Below are positions 32,510-45,320 of a DNA stretch of 64,000 nucleotides, piece after piece (position 1 is the stretch's first letter; every line of letters starts with the position of its first letter). Under the pieces are notes generated by a model. That model had not been told where the DNA came from, did not search any database, and saw only the letters and a program-made list of their open reading frames with translations. The DNA comes from Aurifilum marmelostoma. Its lineage: Eukaryota > Ascomycota > Sordariomycetes > Diaporthales > Cryphonectriaceae. Location: assembly GCA_027559495.1 (NCBI GenBank), contig JAMXSV010000016.1:558001-622000 (forward strand). The letters are read 5' to 3'. The translations under genes and the position numbers were made by a program.

Positions 32510-33919
32510 TCGTCGGATAGAGGAGCTGGGGACCCCGCGAAAAAAGTCGGCGAGGACCCTTGAAACAGCGGGGCGCAAACTTGGCCAAGGTGCCCCCAGA
32601 TCCGGGACAGCACATCGATGGCCGCCCTGAAGGATGCAGACAGAGGATAAAGAGAAAGGGCGGTGGGGAAGGATGAATGGCCCCCTTCACACCCACACCC
32701 ACACACACACACGCTCCAGGATTACTATGGACAGGAGCACGGGCTGAGCTGACGGTGCTGACATGCACCTATTTTGGACCACTGCCACGTCCATCCAATT
32801 TAGTGAAAGGGTGGGTGGAAGGCCTTCTTTTCCGCCAGGACATTCAGTGACACCTTCACATCAAATGCAGTGCGGCCCTGATCGAGGCATCTACTTTCTG
32901 GCACAGGTGATAGCTTGAAGGAAGAAAAAAGGAACCACTGTGCCTAGACCTGCTGGGATGCTCACTCGGCTTCCATATTGGGGGCTTTGCCTCCTGTGAC
33001 GTGACAAAACCAGGCCTAGTCCAGCATGTCGGCTCGGGGAACCCGCGGCGTGTTGGACGTCTAGAATCGACAACGCACCCATGTCTCTCTTTTGTCTCAA
33101 CTTGTTGAGAGTGTTGTGTGTTTCCAGGACACGATTCGTGCTGGAATATGGATGCAGAAGAAACATAAAATATGATGCTACATACATGGCATGGTACTTA
33201 CATCACATAGTATGGAACAAGAACTACTATGTATCTCACCCAGTCTCTACAATCACCTAGTAAAGTTTACTTCGCCATAAACCTAACAACACTTGGTGTC
33301 AGCATCAACTCATGACTAAGTGGTGTATGGGCGTAGAACCTTGTCTACTCTCTGGGTGCTATACCACAGTAGAGTCAATGGGGTATGGAGGCAGGCAAGG
33401 TAAAGACCGGTTCGTCATTTTGGCGGCCTCGAATCGCCCACTGAAGCCATTGCGTTCTGTTCAAACTCATCTTTTGGCGAGGGCTGGCGACTAGTTTTAT
33501 TTTTGACATGTTGCATGAAATCCAGTCTCACCGCCCTGCTCCAAGGCCTCCTCTGGGTTTAGCGCCGTGGGCGATAAGCAGATAACGTGCCAGGTCACAT
33601 CAACAAAGATGCAGCCTCGAGGGGCACGGGCGATACAGGATACGTTGCCTCTTGCTTGAGATGTAGCCTTCAGAAAGAGACTCCTTTCCTCTACAGAAGA
33701 ATTCCATTCTGCTGTGAGAGACTATCCGGATTTCTTTCAAGGCTTGAACAGGCAAAGGAAAGGTCTCTCTCGTTTTCGTTAATTTTTGGTAGGCTCGCCA
33801 ACGTAGTACATCTGACATGGAGTAGAGCCAATCAATGGTGGGGTAATCCTGGTTTCCCGCACAGACCAGGCCGGCCCTCCCACTAGGTGGCCACTGTCTG
33901 TCAGTGAGTAAGGTGCGGC

Positions 33920-33940
33920 AAAAAAAAAAAAAAAAAAAAA
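33920..33940 (+). repeat. A21 homopolymer
   Basis: Twenty-one A residues about 450 bases upstream of the EF-3 start. Poly(dA:dT) tracts at this distance are typical nucleosome-excluding promoter elements of highly expressed fungal genes. Confidence 0.8.
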
Positions 33941-33989
33941 GTTAAGAAAAAATTTCAAGGGCCATTTGCTGTGCGCCCCGTACTTAAAT

Positions 33990-34374
33990 GTCTGCGCCCC
34001 TCCATCGCACTCACTTGCCTTCCTCCCAAGTTCTCCCACATACCTCCCACCTTCTTTCCTTTTTTTCCACCATCTGCTTGTCTGTCGCCAACAGGCTAGG
34101 CTTTCATCTGCGGACTCGAGTCTACGGTTCTTTTCCTTCCTCAGGACTGCTCTTTTCTCCTCCAAGAGAAGACAGCCCTCCCGACTAGAAACCACCTTTT
34201 AGAACAGTCAAAGAGAGATCGACCCTCCATCGACCTCTCCCACGACCCCTCCAGTCCCGCCTGTCGCATCTTTCGCTAGAAGCGCAGCATCGACAGTCCT
34301 CTCTTCCTCCCTCCTCCCTCCATCTCCGATAAATCTTCCCTTTCTACAAACAGCGACCAAATTATACAATCAAG
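33990..34374 (+). promoter_or_regulatory. Pyrimidine-rich promoter/leader of EF-3
   Basis: A CT-dominated stretch runs up to the start codon (for example 34017-34080 and 34225-34345). CT-rich leaders around the transcription start mark strongly expressed housekeeping genes in filamentous ascomycetes. Confidence 0.55.
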
Positions 34375-37300
34375 ATGGCCGCAAAGGAGACCGCCCAGAG
34401 CATCAAGGTCCTCGACGACCTGATGCAGAAGCTCTCCGTTTCCAAGGAGGTCGACGCCATCAAGGGCGCCTCCAACGACCTGGCGTCCTTCATCAACGGT
34501 GACATTGTCGACTTCGACGTTCCCATCAAGTAAGTCCGCTCTTGAAGTCTGGAGTTGGAGATGCGATATCTCATCTTTCTGGCCACGGCTGTGCGGGATG
34601 GGTACGCTGCGGCGCCGCCTTTGGGCACACTCCCTGCAGACTTTCCTCTTTCGGGGACCAAAAAAATCTGTTGGAGAACTCAATGTGGGACAGCCTGTAT
34701 TACAGGCTATCTATTCCGCCCCACCTTTGTCGCCGCGGTGTGTCGAATCGATTCGTCGCGGCCCAAAGGTTCCTTTTGGCTGGCTTGTTGGGTGGCAATT
34801 CCCGGCGGGACCGCCTGGCCCAGCACAATAGTTAGCGGGTCACAGGCTATCTGCACCTGGACTTGCCCCCAGCGCAACAGCGCCAGTTGGCGGCAGAGCG
34901 GCATTGCCCAGTTCGATTCTTTACAGCGCCCTGCACTAAAATTTCACTGGCTGACTTGGAATTTTTTTTCATTTCTGCAGGACCGTCGATGCTCTGACCA
35001 AGCAGCTTGCAAACAAGAAGGATGCCACTGCTCGCGAGAAGGCCCTGAACGCCATCGAGGCCGTTGCCCGCCACTCCCAGGTCGCTCCCCACGTTGAGCC
35101 TTTCCTGGCACAGCTTCTGCCCGGTGTTCTTGCCGCCGCCGGCGACAAGATTACCGCTGTCAAGAATGCCGCTTTCGCCGCTGGCCTGGCGATCGCCGAG
35201 GCCATCAACCCCAACTCCATCAAGACCATCATTGAGCCTCTCGGCAAGTCCATCAAGGATGCCCTGAAGTGGCCCGAGAAGATGCTTGCTCTGGACATAC
35301 TCGACAAGCTCATCAGCACTGCCCCCCCTCCAGACCACCTTCCGCGTTCCCGAGCTCCTGCCCGTCATCTCTGAGGCTATGTGGGACACCAAGAAGGAGG
35401 TCAAGGAGCGCGCCTACAAGGCCATGGAGAAGCTCTGCACCCTGATCTCCAACAGGGATATCGAGCGCTTCATTCCTGAGCTCATCAAGTGTATCGCTAA
35501 GCCAGAGAACGTGCCCGAGACTATTCACACTCTGGGTGCCACTACTTTCGTCCAGCGTGTCGAGCAGCCTACTCTCGCCCTCATGGTTCCCCTTCTGGAC
35601 CGTGGTCTGAACGAGCGCGACACTGCCATCAAGCGTAAGGCTGCTGTCATTGTCGACAACATGTGCAAGCTCGTCGACGACCCCAACATCGTCAACCCCT
35701 TCTTGCCTAAGATGTGGCCGGCTCTGCAGAAGAACTTTGAGAACATTGCCGACCCCGAGGCCCGTGGCAAGACCAAGGTCGCCCTGGACACCCTGGCCCG
35801 CGTCGGTGACATCAAGGACGGCGTCATTCCCCCTGCCCGCCACGACAGTGAGCTCCACGTCGTCCTGGGCAAGCTCAAGGACGTCCTCAAGTCCAAGCAC
35901 GCCGCTGTGGCTGCTGACAAGTTCGAGCCTGTGCTCAAGCACGTCTCCGCCATTGCCGGTCAGCTGATCGACGAGAAGGTGACCGACGGCAAGGACTGGA
36001 TCCGGAACACCAAGTCCTACGTCTCTGTGCTGGTCGGTGATGACGACGCCGAGTCTGTTATCGAAGCCCTCCTGAAGGCCGCCTCGCCCGATCTCGGTGA
36101 GGCCGCCGCCGTTGAGGAGATTGAGGACGACGGTGAGGTTCTGTGCGAGACCGAGTTCTCTCTCGCCTACGCCGCCAAGATTCTCCTGACCGAGACCAAG
36201 CTTAAGCTCATCCGCGGTCGTCGCTACGGTCTCTGCGGCCCCAACGGTGCCGGAAAGTCCACCCTCATGAGGGCCATCAACAACGAGCAGGTCGAAGGTT
36301 TCCCCAAGCAGTCCGAGGTCAAGACCGTCTTCGTCGAGCACGACCTGGATGCTGCCGACACGGAGATGACCACCATCGACTGGACCATGATGAAGTTGAA
36401 AACCGCCAACGTCGAAGCCACCCAGAAGGACGTCGAGGAGAAGCTAAACTCTTTCGGCTTCACTGAGCCCATGATCAAGGGCGAGATCACTGCCCTGTCC
36501 GGTGGTTGGAAGATGAAGCTGGCTCTGTGCCGTGCCGTCTTTGAGAACCCCGATATCCTGCTGCTTGACGAGCCTACCAACCACTTGGACGTCAAGAACG
36601 TGGCCTGGCTCGAGGATTACCTCAAGAACAGCACCTGCACCTCCATCATGGTGTCTCACGACTCCGGCTTCCTGAACCGCGTGTGCCAGTACATTGTCAA
36701 CTACGAGCGCTTCAAGCTCAAGACCTACAAGGGTAACCTGGAGGACTTCGTCCGCCAGAACCCTGCGGCCAAGTCGTACTTCGAGCTTGGTGCCTCCGAG
36801 ATGGAGTTCTCCTTCCCTGAGCCCGGTTTCCTCGATGGTGTCAAGACCAAGGCCAAGGCTATCCTGCGTGCCAACAAGATGGGCTTCCAGTACCCCAACA
36901 CCCCCAAGCCCCAGATCTCGGACATCACCTTCCAGTGCTCTCTGGGTTCTCGTATCGCCGTCATTGGTCCCAACGGTGCTGGCAAGTCCACTCTCGTCAA
37001 CGTTCTCTGCGGTGAGCTGATCCCCACCGATGGTGAGATCTGGTCGCACGAGAACATCCGTATCGCCTACATCAAGCAGCACGCTTTCGCGCATATCGAC
37101 AACCACCTGGACAAGACGCCCTCTGAGTACATCCAGTGGCGTTTCCAGACTGGTGAGGATCGTGAGACCATGGACCGTGCCAACAAGATCATCACGGAGG
37201 ATGACGAGAAGGCCGCCGAGAAGATCTTCAAGATCAACGGCACGCAGCGTCGTGTCATTGGTATCCACTCCCGCAGAAAGCTCAAGAACTCTTACGAGTA

Positions 37301-38065
37301 CGAGTGCTCTTTCGCCCTGGGTGAGAACGTCGGCATGAAGGGCGAGCGCTGGACGCCCATGATGACCGCTGACAATGAGTGGCTGGCCCGTTCCGAGCTG
37401 CTGGCCTCTCACCAGAAGCAGGTCGCCGAGGTGGATATGAAGGAGGCTCTCGCCTCCGGTCAGTTCCGCCCCCTGGTGCGCAAGGAGATCGAGTCTCACT
37501 GCGAGAACTTCGGTCTGGATGCTGAGCTGGTGTCTCACTCGCGTATGAAGGGTCTGTCTGGTGGTCAGCGTGTCAAGGTCGTCCTTGCCGCTTGCTCGTG
37601 GCAGCGACCTCACTTGATCGTGCTCGATGAGCCCACCAACTACCTGGACCGTGACTCCCTTGGTGCCCTGTCCAAGGCCCTGAAGAAGTTCGAGGGTGGT
37701 GTGATCATCATTTCTCACGCCGCTGAGTTCACTCAGAACCTCACTGAGGAGGTCTGGGCTGTCCTGGACGGCAAGATGACTCCTTCGGGTCACAACTGGG
37801 TCCAGGGCCAGGGCAGCGGCCCCAGACTCGAGAAGAAGGATGATGACGAGGAGGACAAGTTCGACGCTATGGGTAACAAGATTGTTTCCACCAAGAAGAA
37901 GGCCAAGCTGACCTCGAGGTACGTTTTAATCGCCATCAATACCCACTTCGAGCCCTGTGAAGCGCAGATGCTAACAATATTCACAGCGAGGCACGCAAGA
38001 AGAAGAAGGAGCGTATGGCTCGTCGCAAGAGGGGCGAGGAGGTCTTCTCCGACGAGGACGACTAA
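34375..38065 (+). CDS. TEF3: Translation elongation factor 3 (ABC-F ATPase), with one frame break
   Basis: Exons 34375-34529, 34981-37918 and 37987-38065. The frame is open for 1056 residues only if one base of the C7 run at 35322-35328 is disregarded. EF-3 is the fungus-specific ribosome ATPase that drives release of E-site tRNA in each elongation cycle. Order: HEAT repeats (about 1-320), helical bundle, ABC1 (Walker A GPNGAGKST near 471, signature LSGGWKMK), ABC2 (Walker A GPNGAGKST near 714, signature LSGGQRVK) with the chromodomain-like insertion between its halves (around IHSRRKLKNSYEYECSF), and a Lys/Arg-rich tail ending EEVFSDEDD. Length matches yeast Yef3 (1044). The first intron is long (451 bases). 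The break falls inside conserved HEAT sequence (LISTAP|LQTTFRVPELL), and this is an essential gene. Confidence 0.96.
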
Positions 38066-39016
38066 ACGACTCGCTTCGAAGATGAGTATGACGAAAAGAC
38101 TGGAAAAATTTCGGTTTGCGAGGTTACGGCGTTGTTCAGTTGGATTGGTTTGATTCACGCGTTTCGTCTGCACTTTCCATGGCCCGACTTGACCAGCATG
38201 CATGAAGACGAGGTTTCCTGATCTGTCACAGAGAGAGATAGACATACAAGATTTATACGGATCTTTTCCACCCGAGGTTTGGAGGCCCTCGTGGTGGGAG
38301 ACTGGATAAATCTCTTGTTGTTTGTTGAGGACATAGGCGGCTGATAGAGGAAGATCACGTCGTACGTGAGAACCATATACCAGATAGATGAGGGTTCATT
38401 ACACGTGGGAAAAGTATAGAAGGTGGATAGACAGTTTACCTTTTCGTCTAAAGAAAAAAAAAAACAATTCATTAGCCTATCAGAGAAGCGTCGTGATATC
38501 CTAGGAAGCGTAATTCCATCTGACATGCAGCGCAGCGCACCTTGGCCTCGCGATTCGAATCTGAATTGCCTGGGCGTCGTGACGGATTTCAGCACAGTCC
38601 ATTCTAAGTTTGAGATGCCTGCCTACCTCTCGTCCCTCTAATAGTCAACGATTTGACTGAGTCCCGAACGAGGAGGCGTTAAAACCGTCCTGGGTTGATC
38701 AAGCGCTCGGGAGATCGACATAGCATGCATGAGGCTGATGAGGTCTCCCGTCTGCCGTGGTCGTGATGAGGATAGAGGGATGACGTCAAGTGATTCTTGT
38801 ACGTCATCTTCTGTGATACTATACTATTCACTTTTCGATTGTCTGCATGCCAGTATTAAAGCCCCATTTACATATATTCTTGACGACATTGCAAATTGTT
38901 CTCGACTTTTCAGAGTGAAAACGTCGAACAAAAGTCCAGCATACATCAAGTCACACACTCGAGACATCTCTGCCTTTCTAGTAGTTCAACTCAACTACAA
39001 GTCCCAGCAAGCGAAA
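38066..39016. other. Intergenic, EF-3 3' end and CsbD-like promoter
   Basis: Mainly untranslated-type sequence. A TGACGTCA-like element (ATGACGTCAAG at 38780-38790) lies about 235 bases upstream of the next gene and resembles a CRE/ATF site, which would suit a stress-response gene. Confidence 0.4.
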
Positions 39017-39478
39017 ATGTCGAGCAGCGACCAGACCAACCAGCCCAGCCTCATTGGGGGCCACGCCGAGTACGTCAAGGGAGCCGCACAGGTGAGTCTT
39101 CAGCTGTCTGCGTAGCTTCAGAGAGACGCGAGTCCCCGAAAGCTGAACCCTCCCTAACTCCTGAACCGCCGTCTATCTTTCCGGCAGGATCTCTCTCCTG
39201 CAGGCACAAGCAATCAGCCATTCCATGTGCAAGCAAGCTGACATACGATACCACCACCACCACCACAACCACAGTCCACCATCGGCAGCGTGACAGGCTC
39301 CCAGGCGTGGACGGCCTCGGGGGAACAGGCCAAAGCACATGCGGTGTCAGATATGAAGGCAGCTGGCGAGGCAAGAGACTCTGCTGGCAAGGGGCTCGGG
39401 AGGGCAGAGGAACTGGCCGGAAAAGCGGTCGGCTGCGAGGGCATGGTCAGAGAGGGAGGGGAGAGTAAGAAGGAGTGA
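39017..39478 (+). CDS. CsbD-like small stress-response protein
   Basis: Exons 39017-39091 and 39275-39478, 92 residues. The sequence is typical of small fungal CsbD-like proteins, also annotated as mismatched base pair and cruciform DNA recognition protein (Hmp1-like). It shows GGHAEYVKGAAQ, then TIGSVTGSQAW, and Ala/Glu/Lys/Gly-rich helical repeats ending AGKAVGCEGM and ESKKE. There is no signal peptide or membrane segment. Members are hydrophilic, stress-induced and probably poorly structured; the DNA-binding name rests on a single family member and should not be taken as proven here. The acceptor follows a CCA/CCACAA repeat region at 39250-39274. Confidence 0.85.
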
Positions 39479-42400
39479 GGAACTAGTAATGTTAATCAGG
39501 GTATGTCAGCGACCCCCGATGAGGCTGATGTTCGGGTAGTGGTGGTTACATGAAGCGCCTTAAAAGGGGGTTTAGCCCGCCGCCTTGGGGCCGTTTGTAT
39601 CTTGAAGGAGTCATGATTAACAGACGTGAGGCAAGTCCTGGTATCTCGAAGGATGTAGCGCCATGGTGTCATTTTCGGCAGTGCAGCATATAGTACGCAT
39701 TAGTGGCATCTGCTTCTGCACAGGTGCCATTGCGCCCCCAGAGCCTTGTGGACACTCCCTTTTCGAGCATCCCTTACTGTGATCAAGTAGCCGTTGGAAG
39801 TGGGCTTTTATAGAAGCATCCTTGCACCCGCTACATGAAGCCATGCTGTGAAACTGTAAGATCTTGAATCCCCTCACCTCCATTCACTTCCAGATTGATC
39901 AAAAGCAGCCAGCTGCGTTCTAGAACACCCTCGTTTTGAAAAGCAATAATCAGACTTCTACACCGTCAATATGACTGCCCATCTTTATTGCAAGCGACGT
40001 GGCTGTTATGCCGAGATAGGGCAGACAAGCTCGCATTACTGCCCCCACCGTCTGTCCCCCCCCCCCCCATTTCCATCGATGAAGCCCGTGAACACTGGTT
40101 TGCTCTGACTGAAATATACTTGATGGATTAGACCGCTGCGTTATTCACTCACGAACTGGGAAGCGCTGCGTCCATGGAAGGGTGCGTAAACACCACAGAT
40201 GTGCATATCGTGAGTTTCACAATCCCATGGACTGCATAATAATTATAGTTCAGAGTGCTAAATAGGTGTACTATCAGATATGCAGCATAATTAGAGATGG
40301 GAATATTATTGCATTTACGTTCAGCAATGAGTGGCATTGATCCGTAACCCGCAGCCTTGGATCACGTCCTGTTGTCAGCCTCTATCAGGGGATGACTTTC
40401 GAGTAACATGCCGTTCGGCAGGATCGTATTTTGACGATGAAGGCATAATCATCATACACGGACTACATAACATTTATCACGGGACGAGATAAGGGATGGA
40501 AGCTATGCATTGAAAACGGCCATGTCATATGTGCATTGATACATAATAGTTTCCAAAGTGGGATCAAATTGCTGATGATGCCAGAACATACAGACCAGAT
40601 TGTGTAATGATATCAGATTCACCTGCCTGCCCAGGGTAGCATTCAGCATCATAGCCATAGGATGCCCAGATAAATGCAAACCAAGCCGATATTGTTGCCC
40701 GAAAGGTCATGCTGATGCTGCTTCTGCCTTTCAAAAAGGAACCCTTGTTGTTTTGATTAACCCCGTAGCCTTATCACTATACTTGTATTTTCTGCTGATT
40801 CTATATTCTGCATAAGGCTGAGCAATCCTAGTTGCATTTGACAGGCAGGGTTGGGAACATGCTTAATTAGCCTCTACCCTCATTGGCCTCAGAGTGATTG
40901 TCCACTGGGGGTGGTGGTGCTGTAGCCGATTCAGCTTTTACTTTGATATTTCAGTGCCAGGCCTGCTTGGCGGTTCCAGCTACGTATTCATAGATCCAAC
41001 AGCATCTTATAGACGTTGAGCAGCCTTCTGTAATGAGTAAGGTGATCATTTGTGATGCCCCATTGACATCAATATGAGCTATCCTTGTACCAAAAGGAAC
41101 AAGTAGATATTGCCTTATGTAACAGAGCACATGAGCACTGTCTAAATCTTCAGACAACAGTGACGGATAGACCTCGCTCGAGATACATAGACTTCAGCCA
41201 CCCACTTAGTCTGATGTACGCCCATCACTCCGTCGATGACCACACCACATCCACATACATGAGATTCTCGGAATATCATGGCCAGTAAACCTCTTTTTCT
41301 TTAAGCTCAACAATGGGTATCACATACCGTACAAGTTTTCATAGAGCCTAGTCATGGACAGCAGCCCCCCCCGCACTCGACCTGATCTCGTCCTCTACAC
41401 CGGCTGGCGACAGACAGCCTTACTCTAGGCACAGGCCAGATAAAATCGTCCACATGCAGTTGCACAATCTTTCCCATTTCGACTAATACCACATTGAAGA
41501 TTCCGTCGCAGGTACCCCTGAGCCGTCATTGTGGGCTTGTGTCACATCTGCCGAAACAAATAGTAACGGATTTGTGCTACTCGTAGCACTGGTGCACTGC
41601 CTGCAAGAGTCCGAGGGCTTGGTACATTGCACGAAACAAAGTAAAATAATTGGATGTGGCCATTTCCGAGCCTAAGAGAAAGAACTTACGTAGACTGTAA
41701 TACTCGGATAAATCGAAGGCCGGGCAGATTTATCGTACTTCAGCGTAAGCCTCCTCGCGGCATAGGTCCTAATTGATCAATAGGGAAACATCTCGCCCCC
41801 CCTCCCTTCCCTGGATCAACTCACCAAAACCATATGAAGAGGAACCATTGGCCGCATAAATCGCGCTCGTCAGCAGCAGGGCTTGGTTGCAAGAAGAAGA
41901 AAAAAATCCACCCCTTCAGCACCGCCTACTTCCAAGCATCGAGTGCTGACGCCGCCAAATAACCGCCGATCGATCAATCAACTATCATTATAGACGAAAA
42001 CCGCTAAAGAAAATTATAAGGCCGTTCGAGTGGAACCGGAGGCGAGCCGATCAAGTCTCGCGCATGCATTAAGTGATGGTTGCTTCATCGCGCTCCAGCC
42101 CTTGATTCGTCGACAGTACGATTCCATTTTGGAGCCGGTCGCTTTGGTCGGACCACTAACAGTACCTATCCGCAGGATCTTATCATGTTGATGGGGTTAC
42201 CCATATGACTTAGATGGCATCGGATAGTGTCTCTTTAGATAACTCAAGAGTCGGAAGAAGACACCGCAATGACCACTTGCTTAGGACCGTGGTAAGTATA
42301 AAAACCAACAATGTGCGGCGTCGTGATCGCGTCGGCAGGGAAGTCGAAAGCGAGAATGACCCATCATCACCAGCGACTTGCTCAGCCTTTGAGATTGACG

Positions 42401-43043
42401 GCTCCACTCTCGGGCCGGCGCTGTGCTGTAATACATTACCACGTCCTGCTAGAAGAGAAAATAAGGTGCCCCCCTAGTCATAAGCACTATGCCCAGTCGG
42501 GCTTTATACCACGAGCGTCCCCGGGGGGGGGGGGAGGCTCTGTCGACGCTCGATGGATCTCTCAACATCTAGCTTACAGGGCTGTGCCTCCAGTCGTTCA
42601 CTATGTGGCGCACACGTCAGTTTTGGTCTCTCTTTGGGGCGGGTTCGGCGGCCGCCAGAAGGAGTCTCATGTCGCGAGGGCGACCTCTGAGACAGGCAGA
42701 AGGGCTCTAGATCATGTGAAAGATGGACGAGACGGGATCGATATATAAGTCGGTCCTGGCGCGGCGACTTAGGGTTGGGGGGATTGCCCCAAGGGAACGG
42801 TACACCAGCGGTCCTTTGTCGAACTGTGCAGTAGTTTTGAAGCTGTCCTGCAGGACACCGCAAACGGCGATAAGCTTCCTGTTCAGCCTCTTGGGGTCTG
42901 TGAGCTGAAGAAGAATCTGACCTCGTGGATATATTACTTCATTGTTGCTTATTTTCCACACTTGGTTTTTTCTTTTCTCCTTTCCTCCTTCTTTTCGATT
43001 ATAATCAATATAGATTGGCAACATAATCAACAACTCCTCAACA
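39479..43043. other. 3.6 kb gene-poor region
   Basis: Many parts are AT-rich (40.2-41.3 kb). Only frames under 90 codons, none with domains, except a 145-codon frame at 42311-42748 that lacks any recognisable feature. It contains a C11 run (40058-40068) and a G12 run (42523-42534). The last 300 bases are the MFS promoter. Confidence 0.5.
42844..42857. repeat. 14-base perfect palindrome upstream of MFS gene
   Basis: TGTCCTGCAGGACA is its own reverse complement and lies about 190 bases before the transporter start codon. It could be a regulator-binding site. Confidence 0.5.
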
Positions 43044-45145
43044 ATGTACGCCGGCTTCAAGTTTGCGCGGAGAAAGTATCGAGAGCGACAGTCCAGGAAG
43101 GCCCACGAGGCCCAAGGGCAGGATGGGCTCGCCGCCTCCACAGGAGAACAGGCCCACCCCGGGCAGCCGGCCGGTCGAGGTGGCTCAACAGCATCCACAA
43201 CGACGAGGCAGTCGTCCACGTCCAAGCAGCCTGAAGTGAAGGTGCTCACCCCCGAGGAGAAGGCCGAGAAGCGACGGATGCGCAACTACCGCTTCAAGGT
43301 CGTTTTCGGCCTGGCCCTGCCTTTTATGCTGCAGGCCCTTGACACGACCATTGTGGCTGCTGCCCTGCCTACCATTGCGCAGGAATTCAGTACGTCTCGA
43401 TGGGGGGAAGAAAATGAAAGAAGCCTACTTTGTAAACAGAACCATCACTAACCAAGTCACTCCGCTCCGTGCACAACAACAGACAGCATCTCCCAACAGA
43501 ACTGGATCATTTCCGTTTTCAACCTCACAGCCGCAGCCTTCCTGCCCTTCTGGGCCCAGGCGGCCGACATCTTTGGCCGCCACACCACGATCCAGCTAAC
43601 GGTGATCCTCATGTTCATCGGGTCGGCCATCTGCACAGGGGCACCAACATACGCCTTCCCCGCCCTCCTGGTGGGACGTGCGGTGCAGGGCGTGGGCGCG
43701 GCGGGCGTCAACATCTCGGTGCGCACCATCCTCGCCGACAAGGTCAGCCTGGCCGACTATGCGCTCAACTGGACGCTCTTTGCCCTCATCTCGGCCGTCG
43801 GCTACACCGTGGGCCCCGTCGTGGGCGGCTACCTGACCGAGAGCACGTGGCGCTGGTGCTTCGCCATCAACCTGCCCGTCGCCGCGCTCGCCATCGTCGC
43901 CGTGGTTCTCATCCTGCGCAAGGAGCTCCTGGGCCCGCAGCCTCTTCCGGAGCTGGCCGCCGCGGGTATCGAGGGGTCCACGGCGAGGGGGGCGCGGCGG
44001 GCCCGCCTGCTCGTGCGCGTCGGCACCATCGACTTTGTCGGGCAGCTGCTGTTCCTGTTCGGATTGGGCCTGGTCATCCTGGCGCTGACGTGGGCGGGCA
44101 ACGGCGAATCCGGGACGTACAGGTGGGACTCGGCGCAGGTGCTGGCGCCGCTGGTCATCGGGGCGGTGCTGACGGCGCTGTGGTTTGCTTTCGAGTACAG
44201 CATGGCGCCGGGGCGGGCCATGTCGCGTGTTTTTCCTAAGCAGCGGCCCATGATGCCGTGGAAGCTTTTTGAGAACAAGGACATCTCGATCCTGTTCTAT
44301 GTCAACTTCAGCTATGGCATGTGTCTGTATGCCGTCATGTACTTTATGGACTACTACTTCCAGTATGTCCGTGGTCAGAGCGCCAGTGATGCGGGAACAG
44401 CCCTGTTGTACTTTCTGCCCGGGCTCGGAGGTGAGTTCAACAACAGCTCCAAGTTCTTGTCTCCTCTTTCTCGGTCGTTCGTTGGAGATAAACAAAAGAT
44501 GCTGGCTCCTGACAATGTCTTCTAGGCGGCGCCTACGCGGCCATCTTCATGCTTAACAGATTCCCAAGGCAGACCCTCTACCCGCTCATGCTCGGCTCCC
44601 TCAGCTCAGCCGTAGGCGTGACGGTGCTCTCGCACGCCATCTACCAGAACAATGTCAACCTGGTGTACGGCATGATGGCGCTGGCGGGCTTCGGCGTGGG
44701 CGCGAGCATGAGCCCGAGCTCGACCCACGGCTTAGCCCAGCTGCCCGCCAACACGGCCCAGATCACCTGCATCTTCGCCTTCGCCATGCCCTTTGGCGGC
44801 GCCGTGGGTGTGACCATCATGAACACCGTGTGGAACAACAAGCTGGGCCCGCACGACGAGTTTGTGCGGAGCGCCATCACGTACGCGTACTACTCGATCC
44901 TGCCGTTCCTGTGGCTGAGCGTGGTCGGGTGCTGGTTCCTGGGTAACGTGTGGGTCAAGAAGGATGGTCATCACGAGGTGGTGACGGGACCGTACCTGTT
45001 GACCTTGCTTATGGGCAAGAAGCCCGTCAGGGAGGCGCGGGTGCGCGGTGGTGGTGACTGGTCGAGTGTGCCGGCCCATGGCGACGAGGCGGCGGCCATC
45101 ACTGCGGGACCTCACAAGGAGGAGCGTACTTCTGAACCTGTCTGA
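43044..45145 (+). CDS. MFS transporter, DHA2-type (14 TM drug/toxic-compound exporter)
   Basis: Exons 43044-43389, 43483-44430 and 44526-45145, 637 residues. A 95-residue cytosolic N-terminus rich in Gln/Ser/Thr precedes the first helix (FGLALPFMLQALDTTIVAAALP), whose LDTTIVAAALP is the hallmark motif of DHA2 proteins. Further family motifs are FNSISQQNWI, the loop 2-3 motif AQAADIFGRH and RAVQGVGAAG, with WRWCFAINLP after helix 6. About 14 hydrophobic segments follow. Members export drugs, toxins or secondary metabolites, or exchange siderophores, using the proton gradient at the plasma membrane. No biosynthetic genes are adjacent, so the substrate is not inferable. The end is hydrophilic. 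Confidence 0.92.
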
Positions 45146-45320
45146 CGCTGCTCATAGCAGGATGCCTGCAAGGAGATGGTATCAAGGCCAGATGTGTGTT
45201 TGTCTGGTGGTATGTTGTCTGCTGTGAAGTATTTTCATTCTTCCTTTTATAGATATACACATATATATCCAGGCAGTGATGTCAGAACCACATAATCGCT
45301 GATGTCGAGTGACCAGTTGC

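Larger units (their letters stand above)
32198..34374. other. 2.2 kb intergenic region upstream of EF-3
   Basis: Contains an A41 tract, an A21 tract, CA repeats at 32691-32711 and, in the last 380 bases, the pyrimidine-rich EF-3 leader. Small frames at 32.4-33.9 kb lack support. Confidence 0.6.

Noticed and set aside
35322..35328. Programmed plus-one frameshift in EF-3
   Set aside because: No such recoding is known for EF-3, there is no stop or rare codon arrangement typical of recoding at the run, and three other homopolymer breaks occur in the same window; run-length error is simpler.
36444..37793. 449-codon open frame antisense to EF-3 (also 35313-36341)
   Set aside because: Mirror frame produced by strongly biased codons of a highly expressed gene. 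The Leu/Val/Asp/Gly-rich translation has no domain, while the plus strand is unmistakable EF-3.
43596..44495. 299-codon open frame antisense to the MFS transporter
   Set aside because: Arg/Gln/His-rich shadow of GC-rich coding sequence.
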